Source: Candidatus Aminicenantota bacterium (lineage in GTDB: Bacteria > Acidobacteriota > Aminicenantia > UBA2199). Taken from it: DNA of 8,120 nt. The position numbers and the translations under genes were made by a program. Below the pieces are notes generated by a model. That model was not told the origin of the DNA and ran no database searches. It saw nothing but the letters and a program-made list of their open reading frames with translations. Shown piece after piece: positions 6,478 to 8,120 of the stretch. Position 1 is the first letter of the stretch. The number at the start of each line of letters is the position of its first letter. Location of the stretch: positions 1 to 8,120 of the forward strand of contig DAOVIP010000070.1 of the NCBI GenBank assembly GCA_030671465.1. The letters run 5' to 3'.

Positions 6478-7119
6478 ATGAATGATCCCCAGTTCACCAA
6501 TCACTTATCGGATAAGCTCCGGGCTGGGATCAACCTCTACCAAGAGATCGAAATCGGATCCGGCTTGAGGCTGGATGATTTTATCAAAGCGGAATTACCC
6601 GACCTGCTTGAACAACACCGGGAGAAAATACCCCCGGGATTCGATTTTTCCAGAAAACTATACCGGGAATTCCATATTGATCCCACCAAACATCGACCCT
6701 CATCAGAGGCCCTGTGGAGACGGCTGAAAAACAAGGGCGACTTTCCCAAGGTCAATCCCTTTGTCGACCTGACCAATTTTCTGTCCCTAAAATACCAGAT
6801 CTGTTTCGGGCTCTATGACCTGATCAAAATTAAGGGAGATATCACCATTGCCCTGGGAAACGATGACGACCAGTTTCAGGGCATCCGTAAAGATTGCATG
6901 CATATGAAAGGAAAGATTTTTTTAAAAGACCGGGACGGTGCCTTCGGAAATCCATCTTCAGATTCTTTGCGAACCTGTGTGGATTTCAACACCCGGAACA
7001 TCTTGCAGATCCTTTTTTTCCATAAAGAAGATACTTCTGCCCCAGACATAACCCAAAAAAGCTTTAACCTATACAAAGAATTTTTTCAAACAGAAAATTC
7101 CCAATCAACCATTTTATAA
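6478..7119 (+). CDS. B3/B4 tRNA-binding-domain protein (PheRS beta-like fold), 213 aa
   Basis: The protein matches, from memory, the stand-alone B3/B4 family (COG3382), related to the editing region of phenylalanyl-tRNA synthetase beta subunit. Recognisable blocks are HRPSSEALWRR (72-82), KGDFPKVNPFVDLTN (86-100), FLSLKYQICFGLYDLIKIKG (101-120) and a DRDGAFGNPSSDSLRTCV stretch (151-168). In this family the last block has the form D-x-G-x-FGNP-x-x-DS-x-R-T. No signal peptide or membrane helix is seen, so it is cytoplasmic. The biochemical role of stand-alone members is not settled; editing of mischarged tRNA or amino-acid binding are inferences from the fold. It starts nine bases after the rfbB stop and has no Shine-Dalgarno sequence, so translation may depend on reinitiation. 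A functional link with sugar-nucleotide synthesis is not obvious. Confidence 0.8.
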   Translation: MNDPQFTNHLSDKLRAGINLYQEIEIGSGLRLDDFIKAELPDLLEQHREKIPPGFDFSRKLYREFHIDPTKHRPSSEALWRRLKNKGDFPKVNPFVDLTNFLSLKYQICFGLYDLIKIKGDITIALGNDDDQFQGIRKDCMHMKGKIFLKDRDGAFGNPSSDSLRTCVDFNTRNILQILFFHKEDTSAPDITQKSFNLYKEFFQTENSQSTIL

Positions 7120-7131
7120 AACCGGTTGATT
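7103..7131 (+). terminator. Hairpin spanning the stop codon of the B3/B4 gene, possible weak terminator
   Basis: AATCAACC (7103-7110) and GGTTGATT (7124-7131) form a perfect 8-bp stem with a 13-base loop that contains the TAA stop (7117-7119). Only a short T-rich piece follows, so it would be a weak intrinsic terminator. The right arm overlaps the putative -35 box of the next gene, so the structure may have a regulatory rather than a terminating role. Confidence 0.35.
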
Positions 7132-7154
7132 TTAATCCAAGATACTTTTACAAT
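7126..7154 (+). promoter_or_regulatory. Sigma70-type promoter for the membrane glycosyltransferase-like gene
   Basis: TTGATT (7126-7131) and TACAAT (7149-7154) are separated by exactly 17 bases. The predicted transcription start near 7160-7161 lies only about five bases before the ATG at 7166, so the transcript would have almost no leader. This fits the absence of any ribosome-binding site. The core AAACCGGTT (7119-7127) overlaps the -35 box. Confidence 0.5.
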
Positions 7155-7165
7155 ACTTCCTTAAA

Positions 7166-8120
7166 ATGAAAAAACATAAGACGATATTTGTAGCATTATT
7201 CATATTCACGGTTTTAACACTGGTAATGACCTATCCCACCATATTCCATATGGGATCAGAGGTAAGAGATCTCCTGGATTCGGTATTTGATGTCTGGGTC
7301 ATTTCCCAGAACGTGCAAAAACTCATAGATTTGCAATTTCATGATTATTTTGATGCCAACATTTTTTTTCCCTATAAAAGAACGTTGGTTTATTCCAACC
7401 ATTTTTTTACCCAATCTTTGTTTGCCGTTCCCATTTTCTTGGTTTCAAAAAATCCGGCATTCACTTATAATATGATCCTGCTTTTATCATTTTTTACATC
7501 TGCTCTGGGAATGTTTCTCCTGGCTCGTTATCTGACCGGAAATCCACTGGCCTCCATCATCGCGGGAATAATTTTTGCTTTTTCGCCTTTTATGATCTCC
7601 CATCTCACCCATCTTCAAATAATCACAGCAGGCGGAATCCCACTTTCATTTCTTTTTCTTCATAAATTTTTTAAGTATGAACAAACCAGACATCTCATGC
7701 TCTTTGCCCTTTTTTTTATTCTCCAATTTTTAGCCTCAGGACATTATGCACTGTATCTTACCCTTTTTTGCGGACTTTATATTTTGATCTACATGTTGAC
7801 TGATAATCAATACAAACAGGGACGGTTCTGGATCAAAATTTGCCTTTTGTTTCTGATCATGATTATTACCCTGGGACCATTCTTGTTCCAATACATTCAG
7901 GTGCAAAAAGAAATAGGCTTTTCAAGAGGGGGAGCAACCAATGCCACGCTGGTTCAATTTTTAGCCTCTACTCCAGATAACTGGATTTATGGAAAACTCA
8001 CCAGCTCTTTTCAAAAAAACGAGGGCATGCTCTTTCCAGGTATTCTGGCGGTTATACTGGCAGTTATAGGATTTACATTCGGAATAAAAAAAAGACATGG
8101 AAATAAAAAAATATTCGAAA
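7166..8120 (+). CDS. Multi-pass membrane protein, GT-C (GT39/YfhO-like) glycosyltransferase-like, 5' part
   Basis: The frame is open from the ATG at 7166 to the end of the window (318 codons visible), so the C-terminus is missing. The N-terminal helix (about residues 7-27, ending in MTYP) is followed by a soluble loop with LLDSVFDVWVISQNVQKL (36-53) and FDANIFFPYKRTLVYSNHF (62-80). Many helices follow (roughly 84-94, 101-124, 127-145, 152-168, 176-190, 193-212, 222-243, 288-307). The pattern 'MTYP...D...D.W...F..ANIFFP...L.YS.H' with LLLSFFTSALGMFLLARYLTG and GIIFAFSPF is, from memory, that of bacterial GT-C polyprenyl-phosphate-sugar-dependent transferase-like proteins. An acidic residue in the first loop (D38 or D42) would be the candidate catalytic base. 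It probably adds sugars to lipid-linked or surface glycans at the inner membrane. No Shine-Dalgarno sequence precedes the start. The DNA is more AT-rich than the preceding operon (one 60-base line here has 21 G+C, one inside rfbB has 30). Confidence 0.75.
   Translation, partial: MKKHKTIFVALFIFTVLTLVMTYPTIFHMGSEVRDLLDSVFDVWVISQNVQKLIDLQFHDYFDANIFFPYKRTLVYSNHFFTQSLFAVPIFLVSKNPAFTYNMILLLSFFTSALGMFLLARYLTGNPLASIIAGIIFAFSPFMISHLTHLQIITAGGIPLSFLFLHKFFKYEQTRHLMLFALFFILQFLASGHYALYLTLFCGLYILIYMLTDNQYKQGRFWIKICLLFLIMIITLGPFLFQYIQVQKEIGFSRGGATNATLVQFLASTPDNWIYGKLTSSFQKNEGMLFPGILAVILAVIGFTFGIKKRHGNKKIFE

Noticed and set aside
1..8120. CRISPR arrays, tRNA or rRNA genes, insertion-sequence ends, attachment sites
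   Set aside because: Reading through both strands I saw no repeated spacer pattern, no cloverleaf sequence, no transposase motif and no flanking direct repeats.

Overview
The window looks like a chromosomal segment from a Gram-negative bacterium of moderate GC content. The sigma70-type promoters, the outer-membrane beta-barrel protein and the DUF6677-like gene fit Desulfobacterota (sulfate-reducer-like 'deltaproteobacteria') best. That placement is an inference from gene families and style, not a demonstrated assignment. There are no RNA genes, insertion sequences, CRISPR arrays or tRNA-associated integration signals, and no stretch over about 300 bases lacks a gene.

Left part (1-1098): the 3' end of a gene for an outer-membrane beta-barrel protein runs rightward and stops at 480. 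Facing it is a small leftward operon of two membrane-protein genes. The promoter-proximal one encodes a 121-residue DUF6677-like protein (1098 to 733). Its stop codon overlaps the start of a 57-residue two-helix membrane protein (736 to 563), which is short enough to be missed by routine gene calling. A short divergent region (1099-1239) carries promoters for both directions and a perfect AAACCGGTTT palindrome.

Centre (1240-6468): a tightly packed rightward operon makes activated sugars for surface polysaccharide. The order is UDP-glucose 6-dehydrogenase (UDP-glucuronate), GlmS (glucosamine-6-phosphate, the entry to UDP-GlcNAc), RfbA/RmlA (dTDP-glucose) and RfbB/RmlB (dTDP-4-keto-6-deoxyglucose). 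Gaps between these genes are 1 to 13 bases. The dehydrogenase belongs, by its motifs, to the animal/plant-like UGDH branch. No rmlC or rmlD is present in the window, so the final dTDP-sugar cannot be deduced.

Right part (6478-8120): a B3/B4-domain protein (the fold of the PheRS beta-subunit editing region) follows 9 bases after rfbB. After it, behind its own probable promoter, comes the 5' part of a multi-pass membrane protein resembling GT-C type (GT39/YfhO-like) glycosyltransferases. This gene is visibly more AT-rich than the operon and is cut by the window end. Together the layout is the sugar-precursor edge of a capsule, O-antigen or exopolysaccharide locus that probably continues to the right.

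No clearly new system is evident. The points most worth a second look are the overlooked small gene coupled to the DUF6677-like gene, two promoters placed so close to start codons that the mRNAs would be leaderless or nearly so, a shared AAACCGGTT element at both rightward promoters, the eukaryote-like UGDH, and the B3/B4 protein embedded in the sugar operon.
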